Position numbers and translations under genes: made by a program. From Candidatus Poribacteria bacterium (lineage in GTDB: Bacteria > Poribacteria > DTPJ01): DNA of 5,850 bases. The stretch lies in assembly GCA_011334435.1 (NCBI GenBank), contig DTPJ01000768.1:1-5850 (forward strand). Reading direction: 5' to 3'. The notes under the pieces were generated by a model. It was not told the origin of the DNA, made no database searches, and worked only from the letters and a program-made list of their open reading frames with translations. Shown here piece by piece: positions 1 to 5,496 of the stretch; positions within the stretch are counted from its first letter, which is position 1; each line of letters starts with the position of its first letter.

Positions 1-34
1 TAGATTTGACGAAACGATATTTGGCATTGGCAGG

Positions 35-400
35 TTACAATCCTCTTGATATGAGAAATACACCAATTATTACTACTGCACAACCAACAAGTGAAACTAA
101 TTTAAGTGGTTCTTTGAAGATAAGCCATGAAAGAATCACAACAGCAGCATATCCCAAACTTACCATTGGGTATGCGATACTGAGTTTAACTCTTGAAAGG
201 ACGATTAACCATGATAATGCACTTATACCAAATACAAAAAGCCCTAAAAGAACAAAAGGATTTATCAAAGCGGTTAATAATTTTGATGGGACAGACTCTA
301 TTCCGGATATTCTTCCGACCTTTATCATCCCATATTTAAGTAACATCTGACCTGTTGAAGCCAATGACACACTAAATAGTATTAACAGAACATCCTTCAA
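35..400 (-). CDS. ArnE/EamA-like small four-helix membrane transporter
   Basis: The 121-residue product has four predicted transmembrane helices (about 2-22, 46-68, 73-95 and 100-119) and is the size of a half-length EamA/SMR protein. The third-helix motif LSIAYPMVSLGY followed by the loop FKEPL (95-99) resembles ArnE-type undecaprenyl-phosphate-aminoarabinose flippase subunits and other lipid-linked sugar translocases. The first helix has Gly17-Gln18 where EmrE-type multidrug pumps carry their essential Glu14, so proton-coupled drug export is less likely than a flippase-like role. That is inference; the substrate is unknown. The start is TTG at 400-398: no in-frame ATG covers helix 1, and an AAAGGA ribosome site (409-414) sits 8 bases upstream. 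The stop is TAA. It follows the PspB-like gene by 47 bases and may share its transcript. Membership of the EamA/SMR superfamily is fairly sure, the subfamily less so. Confidence 0.78.
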   Translation of the reverse strand: MKDVLLILFSVSLASTGQMLLKYGMIKVGRISGIESVPSKLLTALINPFVLLGLFVFGISALSWLIVLSRVKLSIAYPMVSLGYAAVVILSWLIFKEPLKLVSLVGCAVVIIGVFLISRGL

Positions 401-447
401 TATCCCGTTCCTTTATTTGACGAAGCCTTTGTGAATTTCTAAGACTT

Positions 448-654
448 CTAATTGGTTTTAATGATAAAGTCTGCGATTTGCTCTTTAATGTCCTCAATAT
501 CGGATTTTATCTTTGCGATGTCATTTTGCAACATTTTCAGTTCTTGCTTTGTTATAGCACGACGTCTAAAATGAAGATAACTGAAAATTATCGCTATAGG
601 CATAACCGTCATTATGGTCAAAGAGCCAAATATAATAATCAACGCCGAATCCAT
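448..654 (-). CDS. PspB-like small single-pass membrane protein with coiled coil
   Basis: This is a 68-residue protein. A hydrophobic helix at residues 4-27 contains MPIAIIFSYLHF and ends in the basic cluster RRR (30-32). A charged amphipathic helix (about 36-63) with I/L heptad spacing follows and is probably a coiled coil. The order, size and the Met/Leu-Pro-Ile turn inside the helix match PspB of the phage-shock response, an inner-membrane protein that works with PspC and PspA, but I see no pspA or pspC nearby. The start is ATG at 654-652, because a strong GGAGGTG site (659-665) lies just upstream. The frame stays open to an ATG at 771, but that version would lack this ribosome site and would run through the hairpin at 706-743. 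The stop is TAG. Resemblance is by architecture only; it could be an unrelated small membrane protein. Confidence 0.72.
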   Translation of the reverse strand: MDSALIIIFGSLTIMTVMPIAIIFSYLHFRRRAITKQELKMLQNDIAKIKSDIEDIKEQIADFIIKTN

Positions 655-705
655 ATAACACCTCCAGCGAAAAATCTCAAAAAGCAACTGCCCTATAAAA
701 GCGAA

Positions 706-743
706 ATGAGGATAAGCCCCGCTGCATATTTGCCTATCCTCAT
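706..743 (-). terminator. Hairpin downstream of prfA, possible weak terminator
   Basis: A perfect 9-base inverted repeat (706-714 with 735-743) extends in minus-strand RNA through one G-U pair and two G-C pairs, giving a 12-bp stem with a 14-nt loop. The same position is an A/C mismatch in plus-strand RNA, which favours function in the minus-strand transcript. The hairpin lies 70 bases after the prfA stop and is followed by UUCGCUUUUAU, which is U-rich but interrupted. It may be a leaky intrinsic terminator or an RNA-processing/stability stem dividing the rho-prfA operon from the PspB-like gene. I found no promoter between this hairpin and that gene, so some read-through is likely. Confidence 0.45.
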
Positions 744-812
744 CTCTAAGCAAGGGTTGAAGTGAACCCATAGCAAAATTACTGCAAGGAAATTGCCAGT
801 CTGGATAGGTTG

Positions 813-1880
813 TTACGAGACGAGTTTCAGTTTTTCGTCCTGATCTGCCATCATAAGGGCTTCCGTCAACTCGTCAAGTTCGCCGTTCATTATGGATTCT
901 AACTTATATAGCGAAAGTCCTATTCTGTGATCTGTAACTCGGTTTTGTGGAAAATTATAAGTGCGTATTTTCTCGTTTCTATCGCCTGTTCCGATTTGGC
1001 TTCTTCTTTCTTCTGCCCTTTGTGATTCAAGTTCTCTTTGCTTTATATCCAATAATCTTGCACGTAAGACTTTTAAGGCTTTGGCTTTATTTTTATGCTG
1101 AGATTTTTCATCTTGACACGATACCACTATCCCCGATGGAATATGAGTAATGCGGACAGCGGAATCGGTTGTGTTTACGCTTTGTCCTCCTGGTCCTGAT
1201 GAGCGGAAGGTATCTATCCTTAGATCATTTGGATCAATTTCAATATCAACTTCCTCTGCCTCTGGAAGCACTGCTACTGTAACAGCAGAGGTATGTATCC
1301 TGCCAGATGATTCGGTTATGGGGACTCGTTGGACTCTGTGGACGCCACTTTCATATTTAAGTTGTTTATAGACGTCTTTGCCTTCAACGCTGAAAATTAT
1401 TTCCTTAAATCCACCAACACCTGTTGGATGAGAGCTTATAACGTCTATTTTCCAGCCTTTGTTAATAGCAAACTTGCTATACATTCTGAATAGGTCACCG
1501 ACAAACAAAGTAGCCTCATCGCCTCCAGTTCCTGCCCTAATTTCAACGATTATATTCTTTCCCTCGTTGTCATCTTTTGGCAAAAGCATCAATTTCAGTT
1601 CTCGTTCAAGAGTTGCCTTTCTTTTTTCCATATCTTCAAGCTCTGCTCGGGCGATCTCTATAAGCTCTTCATCTTCTTCTGTGTCCAATAATTCCTGATT
1701 TCCTTTAATCTGATCAAGCAACCTTTGATACTCATTTATCAGTGATACTATTGGGACCAACTCGGAACGTTGCTTAGCGTATTGTTGAAATTTTGATGAG
1801 TTACTAACTATATTAGGATCAGATAATGCCTGTTCAAGCTCAAAATATTTTTTTTGAATAGTTTCTAACTTCTCTAACAT
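813..1880 (-). CDS. prfA: Peptide chain release factor 1 (RF1)
   Basis: RF1 recognises UAA and UAG in the ribosomal A site and triggers hydrolysis of peptidyl-tRNA. The 355-residue product is the normal RF1 length. It has an N-terminal helical domain (1-95, coiled-coil-rich), then GTGGDEA (117-123), and the codon-recognition tripeptide region RVPITES with PIT at 187-189, a variant of the P-A/V-T motif that separates RF1 from RF2 (SPF). The catalytic GGQ is at 231-233 in SSGPGGQSVN, followed by a basic C-terminal part with GTGDRNEKIRTYNFPQNRVTDHR. The ATG at 1880-1878 lies only 3 bases after the TAG of the DUF1385 gene. A GGTGAG site 10 bases upstream overlaps the end of that gene, so translation is probably coupled. 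The stop is TAA. The PrmC methyltransferase that modifies the GGQ glutamine is usually encoded next but is absent here. Confidence 0.98.
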   Translation of the reverse strand: MLEKLETIQKKYFELEQALSDPNIVSNSSKFQQYAKQRSELVPIVSLINEYQRLLDQIKGNQELLDTEEDEELIEIARAELEDMEKRKATLERELKLMLLPKDDNEGKNIIVEIRAGTGGDEATLFVGDLFRMYSKFAINKGWKIDVISSHPTGVGGFKEIIFSVEGKDVYKQLKYESGVHRVQRVPITESSGRIHTSAVTVAVLPEAEEVDIEIDPNDLRIDTFRSSGPGGQSVNTTDSAVRITHIPSGIVVSCQDEKSQHKNKAKALKVLRARLLDIKQRELESQRAEERRSQIGTGDRNEKIRTYNFPQNRVTDHRIGLSLYKLESIMNGELDELTEALMMADQDEKLKLVS

Positions 1881-1883
1881 ATC

Positions 1884-2810
1884 CTATTTACTCACCGTGC
1901 TTTCGTTTTGGACTTGTAAATTTTCCATTTGCAAGACTTCTTTTAGTGAACGAATAGCCACTTGTATTTGATCTACTGTTGGCTCTTTTGTTGTCAAACG
2001 TTGTAACCAAAGACCAGGTGCTATGATTATCTTTGTGACTATATTGTCCTGTCTTTTTGAGGTAAATTTAATAAGTTCGTAAGAAATACCCGCTATCAAG
2101 GGGATCAAGACCAACCTTGATCCAATACGAACTAATACTGATTCTGGTTTACCAAATATGGAAAATACAAGTATGCTGATCACCATTACTGTCAGCAAGA
2201 AAGCAGTTCCGCATCTTGGGTGCAATGGACTATATTTGATTGCGTTTTCTTCTGTGAGTTCCTCTCCTGCCTCGTAAGTATGTATAGACTTATGCTCTGC
2301 ACCGTGGTATTGAAACACACGTGCAATTTGCTTGCTTTGTGAGATCAAAATTATATAGAGGAAAAAAATTATCAGACGTATGACTCCGTCAACAATGTTG
2401 AACAGATAGCCTTTGTCTGATATAAGGTTTGCAAGCCTTTCAGGCAGTATGACGAATAGCCCTATTCCAAGCACAAGGCTAAATATAAACGTCATTGCCA
2501 TAGCAAAATTGCCTATTTCTTTTGAGGATTTTTCTTTGCCCTCTTCCTCTACAGCAACATTAGCGGAGTATGAGAGGGCTTTTATACCAAGTGTTAAGGA
2601 TTCAATTAGCACCGCTAATCCACGTATTATTGGGAGTTTAAATAGCGAAAATCTTTCTTTTAGCGGGATTAGCTCTTGGCGTAAAACTGTTATCTCTTGA
2701 TTTGGTTTACGAACTGCGACTACGAATGATCTCGCACCTCGCATCATAACGCCTTCAATTACAGCTTGTCCGCCTATATCTCTTGTGCATGTGGATCGGT
2801 TTTCTTCCAT
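1884..2810 (-). CDS. yqhQ: DUF1385 / YqhQ family membrane protein
   Basis: The 308-residue protein carries the family signatures: GGQAVIEGVMMRG (13-25) at the N-terminus, YHGAEHKSIHTYE (168-180), HPRCGTAFLL (197-206), GISYEL (241-246) and a C-terminal APGLWLQRLTTKEP (264-277). Four hydrophobic segments are visible at about 104-123, 140-158, 203-219 and 230-247. The conserved His and Glu of HGAEHK and the His/Cys of HPRCGT are why the family has been called a predicted metal-dependent enzyme; no reaction is established to my knowledge. Its place between rpmE and prfA is a recurring arrangement, suggesting a link to translation or only inherited order. The ATG at 2810 is 8 bases after the rpmE stop. 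The best ribosome site (GAGGA) lies inside the rpmE tail and is rather distant, so translation probably depends on coupling. The stop is TAG. Confidence 0.93.
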   Translation of the reverse strand: MEENRSTCTRDIGGQAVIEGVMMRGARSFVVAVRKPNQEITVLRQELIPLKERFSLFKLPIIRGLAVLIESLTLGIKALSYSANVAVEEEGKEKSSKEIGNFAMAMTFIFSLVLGIGLFVILPERLANLISDKGYLFNIVDGVIRLIIFFLYIILISQSKQIARVFQYHGAEHKSIHTYEAGEELTEENAIKYSPLHPRCGTAFLLTVMVISILVFSIFGKPESVLVRIGSRLVLIPLIAGISYELIKFTSKRQDNIVTKIIIAPGLWLQRLTTKEPTVDQIQVAIRSLKEVLQMENLQVQNESTVSK

Positions 2811-2818
2811 TTTTCTAA

Positions 2819-3046
2819 TTACGCTTCCTCAGATGTAGTTTCGGATTCGGTTAGATTATACTTCTGTCTGAATTTTTCCACACGTCCTGCTGTATCAACA
2901 TATTTACGCTTTCCTGTAAAGAAGGGATGACATTTTGAACAGACTTCTACTCTTAACTCTTGGACTGTTGACATCGTTTTAAATTCTGCGCCACACGCAC
3001 AGATTATCGTCGTTTCTTTGAATTCTGGGTGAATTTTAGGTTTCAT
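2819..3046 (-). CDS. rpmE: 50S ribosomal protein L31, zinc-binding (C+) form
   Basis: The 75-residue protein starts MKPKIHPEF, typical of L31, a bridge protein between the ribosomal subunits. The four zinc ligands of the C+ form are present: Cys16 and Cys18 in CACG, and Cys36 and Cys39 in CSKCHPFFTG. The core then ends with GKRKYVDTAGRVEKF. The acidic, Ser/Thr-rich tail after residue 64 is variable in the family. A strong AAGGAG site lies 10 bases before the ATG. The gap to rho is 31 bases, and the next gene starts 8 bases after the TAA stop. Bacteria with a C+ L31 often have a zinc-free paralogue used in zinc starvation; none is visible here. Confidence 0.97.
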   Translation of the reverse strand: MKPKIHPEFKETTIICACGAEFKTMSTVQELRVEVCSKCHPFFTGKRKYVDTAGRVEKFRQKYNLTESETTSEEA

Positions 3047-3061
3047 AAGAGCATTTCTCCT

Positions 3062-3089
3062 TTTTATGCTTTCATTTTTACGCTTTCAT
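3062..3089 (-). repeat. 14-bp tandem duplication across the rho stop codon
   Basis: Two adjacent 14-base copies (3076-3089 and 3062-3075) match at 13 of 14 positions. On the minus strand each reads ATG-AAA-GCG/A-TAA-AA. The first copy encodes the last three Rho residues and its stop; the second repeats Met-Lys-Ala-stop after two A bases, directly before the rpmE ribosome site. It looks like a replication-slippage duplication that left Rho intact. Confidence 0.75.
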
Positions 3090-4385
3090 TGATTCTAAAA
3101 ATTCTTTATTGGTTTTTGTTTTTGACATTCGTTCCAATAAAAATTCCATTGCTTCGGGAAGGCTTTCTTGGGATAACACCTTCCGCAAAAGCCAAATTTT
3201 CCTTAACTCATCTTCACTGAGTAGCAGTTCCTCTCTACGAGTTTTGGATTGCTTAATATCTATTGTCGGAAAGATCAGTCTATCAAGTAGCGTTCTATCA
3301 AGACGCACTTCCATATTACCAGTGCCTTTAAGTTCCTCAAAGATTATATCATCCATTTTGCTACCAGTATCAATAAGTGCAGTAGCTATGATAGTTAGGC
3401 TACCGCCATTTTCAATATTTCTGCCAGCACCAAATATCTTTTTGGGTCGTATAAGTGAACGTGATTCAATACCACCAGTCATAACTCGTCCGCTATCGGG
3501 TGCAACTGCATTATGCGCCCTAGCAAGTCTTGTTATGCTATCAAGCAATATCATCACATCGTGACCATACTCCACTAACCTTTTGGCTTTCTCTATAACC
3601 ATATCTGCAACTTCAATATGTCTCTCTGGTGGTTCGTCAAAAGTTGCGCTTATAACCTCTCCTTTTACTGATCTTTCTATGTCAGTAACTTCCTCGGGTC
3701 TTTCGTTTATAAGAAGGACAATCAATATTATTTCGGGGTGATTAGTCGTTACGCCTTTAGCTATCCGTTTAAGCAATTCCGTTTTTCCGCTATATGGTGG
3801 GGCGACTATTAGTCCTCGCTGTCCTTTTCCAATAGGTGTTATAAGGTCCATTATCCTTGTTGAATATTCGGTTGGATCATGTTCTAATTTTATCCTCTCT
3901 ATTGGGTATATCGGAGTTAGGTTTTCAAATAATATTTTATCTTTTGCTGCCTCGGGATTTTCATAATTGACCGCTTCTATATGTAAAAGTGCGAAATAGT
4001 GTTCCTCTTTCTCTCCTGGTATGCCTTTTTTTGGCGGTCTGATAGTGCCTGAAACTATATGACCTTGACGTAGATCAAATTTTCGTATTTGAGAAGGCGA
4101 TACATAAATATCATCATCGCCCTGAAGATAATTATATGCAGCAGAACGAAGAAATCCGTATCCGCCTTCGGGACGAATATCAAGCACTCCTTCTCCAAAT
4201 ATTAGACCATTTTCCGTTGCCTTTGCCTCGAGAATCTTAAAAATCAAATCATGTTTTTTTAGCCCACTGTAACCTGTAATGCCTAATTCTCGGGCAATAT
4301 TGGTAAGTTCCGCAATTGTCATCTCTTTCAGTTCATCAATATTTAATTCATTTGCTTTAATTTGCTGCACAGTGCCATCTCCCAT
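3078..4385 (-). CDS. rho: Transcription termination factor Rho
   Basis: Rho is a hexameric RNA-dependent ATPase that ends transcription. The 435-residue product has a SAP-like Rho_N helical domain (about 15-55), an OB/cold-shock RNA-binding domain (about 62-140) with the RNP1-like GYGFLR (75-80), and a RecA-type motor. In the motor, Walker A is APPYSGKT (195-202), the catalytic Glu228 lies in NERPEEVT, and Walker B ends at Asp282 in LLDSITRLARA. The Q-loop SGRVMTGG carries Arg300, the R-loop Lys343 is in DTGSKMDD, and the arginine finger is Arg383 in KTRREELL. Numbering runs 17 above E. coli Rho across the motor with no gaps. Tyr198 (E. coli Lys181) and Asn227 (E. coli Asp210) are uncommon; catalytic residues are intact, so it should be active. 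The ATG at 4385 has a GGAG site 9 bases upstream. It is the first gene of the operon and is preceded by a very long leader. Confidence 0.98.
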   Translation of the reverse strand: MGDGTVQQIKANELNIDELKEMTIAELTNIARELGITGYSGLKKHDLIFKILEAKATENGLIFGEGVLDIRPEGGYGFLRSAAYNYLQGDDDIYVSPSQIRKFDLRQGHIVSGTIRPPKKGIPGEKEEHYFALLHIEAVNYENPEAAKDKILFENLTPIYPIERIKLEHDPTEYSTRIMDLITPIGKGQRGLIVAPPYSGKTELLKRIAKGVTTNHPEIILIVLLINERPEEVTDIERSVKGEVISATFDEPPERHIEVADMVIEKAKRLVEYGHDVMILLDSITRLARAHNAVAPDSGRVMTGGIESRSLIRPKKIFGAGRNIENGGSLTIIATALIDTGSKMDDIIFEELKGTGNMEVRLDRTLLDRLIFPTIDIKQSKTRREELLLSEDELRKIWLLRKVLSQESLPEAMEFLLERMSKTKTNKEFLESMKA

Positions 4386-4540
4386 AGCAATTCGCTCCGT
4401 TTTTTAGTTAATTCCTCCATTTGTTCATATCGGTTTTGAGGTTATAAAATAACTATAAACATTAAAAGAAGCAGTTTATTTTAAGATTATAATTTTTAGG
4501 ATAATAACTTGATATGATAGAAAACCCCAGCCTGATCGCA

Positions 4541-4561
4541 TTCCGTTAAGTTCTAACGAAA
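4541..4561 (-). promoter_or_regulatory. 8-bp hairpin in the rho leader
   Basis: In minus-strand RNA, UUUCGUUA (4561-4554) pairs with UAACGGAA (4548-4541) around the loop GAACU, with one U-G pair. In plus-strand RNA that pair would be a C/A mismatch, so the structure fits the rho transcript better. No U-tract follows directly, so it is not a classical terminator. Confidence 0.4.
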
Positions 4562-4811
4562 TAATCCAATCTCAAAGCTATTATAAACAATTCCATGCTT
4601 TTTAGTAAGTAGTCCTTAATTCAGAAAAGTTTCAAAACAATTCTAATAACTAAAAACTCCAAACTAACAAATAAGAACTTTTATGATAGGTTTTTTATCT
4701 GCAAAACGCTAGACTTCTTACCTCATAAAGAATGGAACTTCGTAGCTATTTAGGTAGGTGGTTCAACTTAAGGAATGTCAAAAGGACAATATAAATATAA
4801 CACATTTTAAT

Positions 4812-4834
4812 ATCAGCCTTAAAAGACAGCTGAT
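4812..4834 (-). repeat. Short inverted repeat in the rho leader
   Basis: ATCAGC (4812-4817) and GCTGAT (4829-4834) are exact inverted copies around 11 bases. The stem is only 6 bp, lies about 100 nt into the predicted leader, and overlaps a 19-codon hydrophobic ORF. It could be a weak RNA hairpin or chance. Confidence 0.3.
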
Positions 4835-4938
4835 CATTGTTCCATAACCTTAAGAACCCTTATACTTTTTGGAAACCTATAAACGAAAGCATAAATTAGA
4901 AAGGATTTTTACCTTCTTTTTATATTTACCAGATAATT

Positions 4939-4967
4939 ATTATAGAACACAAATGGATACTCGTCAA
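4939..4967 (-). promoter_or_regulatory. Sigma70/sigmaA promoter of the rho operon
   Basis: On the minus strand, TTGACG (4967-4962) and TATAAT (4944-4939) are separated by exactly 17 bases, matching 11 of 12 consensus positions at ideal spacing. Transcription would start near 4932 and run toward rho. A/T runs lie just upstream (4968-4985), as in an UP-like element. This is by far the best minus-strand promoter upstream of rho; other TATAAT-like boxes nearer the gene lack a credible -35. Confidence 0.8.
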
Positions 4968-5090
4968 GTCTTTTTTTAACTTTTTCGCAAAAATTGAACA
5001 AAATATTGAAAAATTTGATGTAATATTTGTGTAATCTCAAATCTATTGACTAAATAAACTATTTAATGTCCGATCTTCGGGAAAATACCC
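4968..5090. other. Intergenic region between divergent promoters
   Basis: This 123-base AT-rich stretch separates the -35 boxes of the two divergent promoters. It holds poly-T/poly-A tracts, an imperfect AT inverted repeat (AAATATT 5001-5007 with AATATTT 5022-5028) and a small GC-containing inverted repeat CCGA-TCT-TCGG (5070-5080). Either could bind a regulator, but nothing identifies one. I see no gene here. Confidence 0.4.
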
Positions 5091-5118
5091 TTGACTTTTC
5101 AATGTCTTTTGATATACT
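5091..5118 (+). promoter_or_regulatory. Extended -10 promoter of the Cys-rich gene
   Basis: TTGACT (5091-5096) and TATACT (5113-5118) are 16 bases apart. The bases before the -10 are TGA, giving the extended -10 form TGnTATACT. Transcription would start near 5125, leaving a leader of about 34 bases before the ATG at 5159. It probably also drives the channel gene downstream. Confidence 0.75.
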
Positions 5119-5158
5119 ACTATTTAAGCAATTAAAAAATTAAACAGAGGTGTTGATT

Positions 5159-5461
5159 ATGATACAGAATATTTATTTTGAAAATCGCTACTGTCCCGAT
5201 TGCGGAAATGATATGTCGGTCATCTGTCCAACTTGCCATGGTTTAGGATATATTCAATCTTTGCCGTCATTTTCGGGATTTATAATAACTTCCTGTCTTC
5301 ATACAAACGAGAGGGGCGAATACTGCTCAAAATGCGGATCAAAGATTCAACAAGACCCTATGGTAAATACTTGTGGAACTTGTATGGGCAAGGGTTGGGT
5401 TATCTCACAATATCACTACTGCCTTAAAAAAGTTACGATTATACCAAGACCAAACTCATAA
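5159..5461 (+). CDS. Cys-rich protein with two zinc-ribbon/DnaJ-type repeats
   Basis: I do not recognise this gene as a named family. The 100-residue protein consists of two similar modules. The first has CPDCG (12-16), CPTCHGLGY (23-31) and Cys46 followed by His48. The second has CSKCG (56-60), CGTCMGKGW (72-80) and Cys88 preceded by His86. The CxxCxGxG parts are the zinc-binding repeat of the DnaJ Cys-rich domain, and CxxCG is a zinc-ribbon knuckle. Each module could bind a metal, most likely zinc. There is no signal peptide or membrane helix, so it should be cytoplasmic. The start is the ATG at 5159, because AGAGGTG (5146-5152) lies 6 bases before it; a GTG at 5150 falls inside that site. 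It may act in protein folding, nucleic-acid binding or metal sensing, none of which is demonstrated. A channel gene follows after 35 bases. Confidence 0.85.
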   Translation: MIQNIYFENRYCPDCGNDMSVICPTCHGLGYIQSLPSFSGFIITSCLHTNERGEYCSKCGSKIQQDPMVNTCGTCMGKGWVISQYHYCLKKVTIIPRPNS

Positions 5462-5496
5462 ACAGTCCAAGCGTTAGTTTATATTAAAATTAATAG

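Larger units (their letters stand above)
4386..4932 (-). promoter_or_regulatory. Long 5' leader of the rho operon (inferred)
   Basis: About 545 bases separate the predicted transcription start (near 4932) from the rho ATG, with no convincing gene on either strand. The leader is AT-rich with frequent stops in all frames. It contains hairpins at 4541-4561 and 4812-4834, a segment at about 4728-4780 that is C-rich and G-poor on the minus strand (a possible rut-like site), and an isolated GGAGG (4414-4418) 28 bases before the start codon. In E. coli, rho has a transcribed leader in which Rho terminates its own transcript. The same logic would explain this length, but that is inference from position and composition. 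The boundary rests on the predicted promoter. Confidence 0.5.

Noticed and set aside
1..27. Possible start of another minus-strand gene (ATG at 27-25, MPNIVSSNL, open to the window edge)
   Set aside because: Only nine codons are visible and there is no convincing ribosome site, so a real gene cannot be told from chance.
6..350. Plus-strand open frame opposite the EamA-like gene
   Set aside because: It is the antisense of a gene with clear membrane helices and family motifs; its own product shows none.
4..424. Repeated ATTTGACGAA at 4-13 and 415-424
   Set aside because: A single 10-base match flanking the EamA-like gene, with no extension, terminal inverted repeats or transposase; most likely chance.
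448..771. Longer version of the PspB-like protein starting at ATG 771
   Set aside because: The extra 39 residues run through the hairpin, have no ribosome site and are not membrane-protein-like; the GGAGGTG before 654 decides the start.
3109..3564. 151-codon plus-strand open frame inside rho
   Set aside because: It is Ser/Leu/Ile-rich antisense of the conserved Rho motor domain, without a ribosome site or recognisable motif.
4580..4585. Second TATAAT box on the minus strand, closer to rho
   Set aside because: The hexamer 17 bases upstream (TTACTA) matches only 3 of 6 positions, and such boxes are common in AT-rich sequence.
4386..5150. CRISPR array, tRNA, known riboswitch or mobile element in the long intergenic region
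   Set aside because: I found no regularly spaced repeats, no cloverleaf-like arms, no recognisable aptamer core and no transposase remnant.
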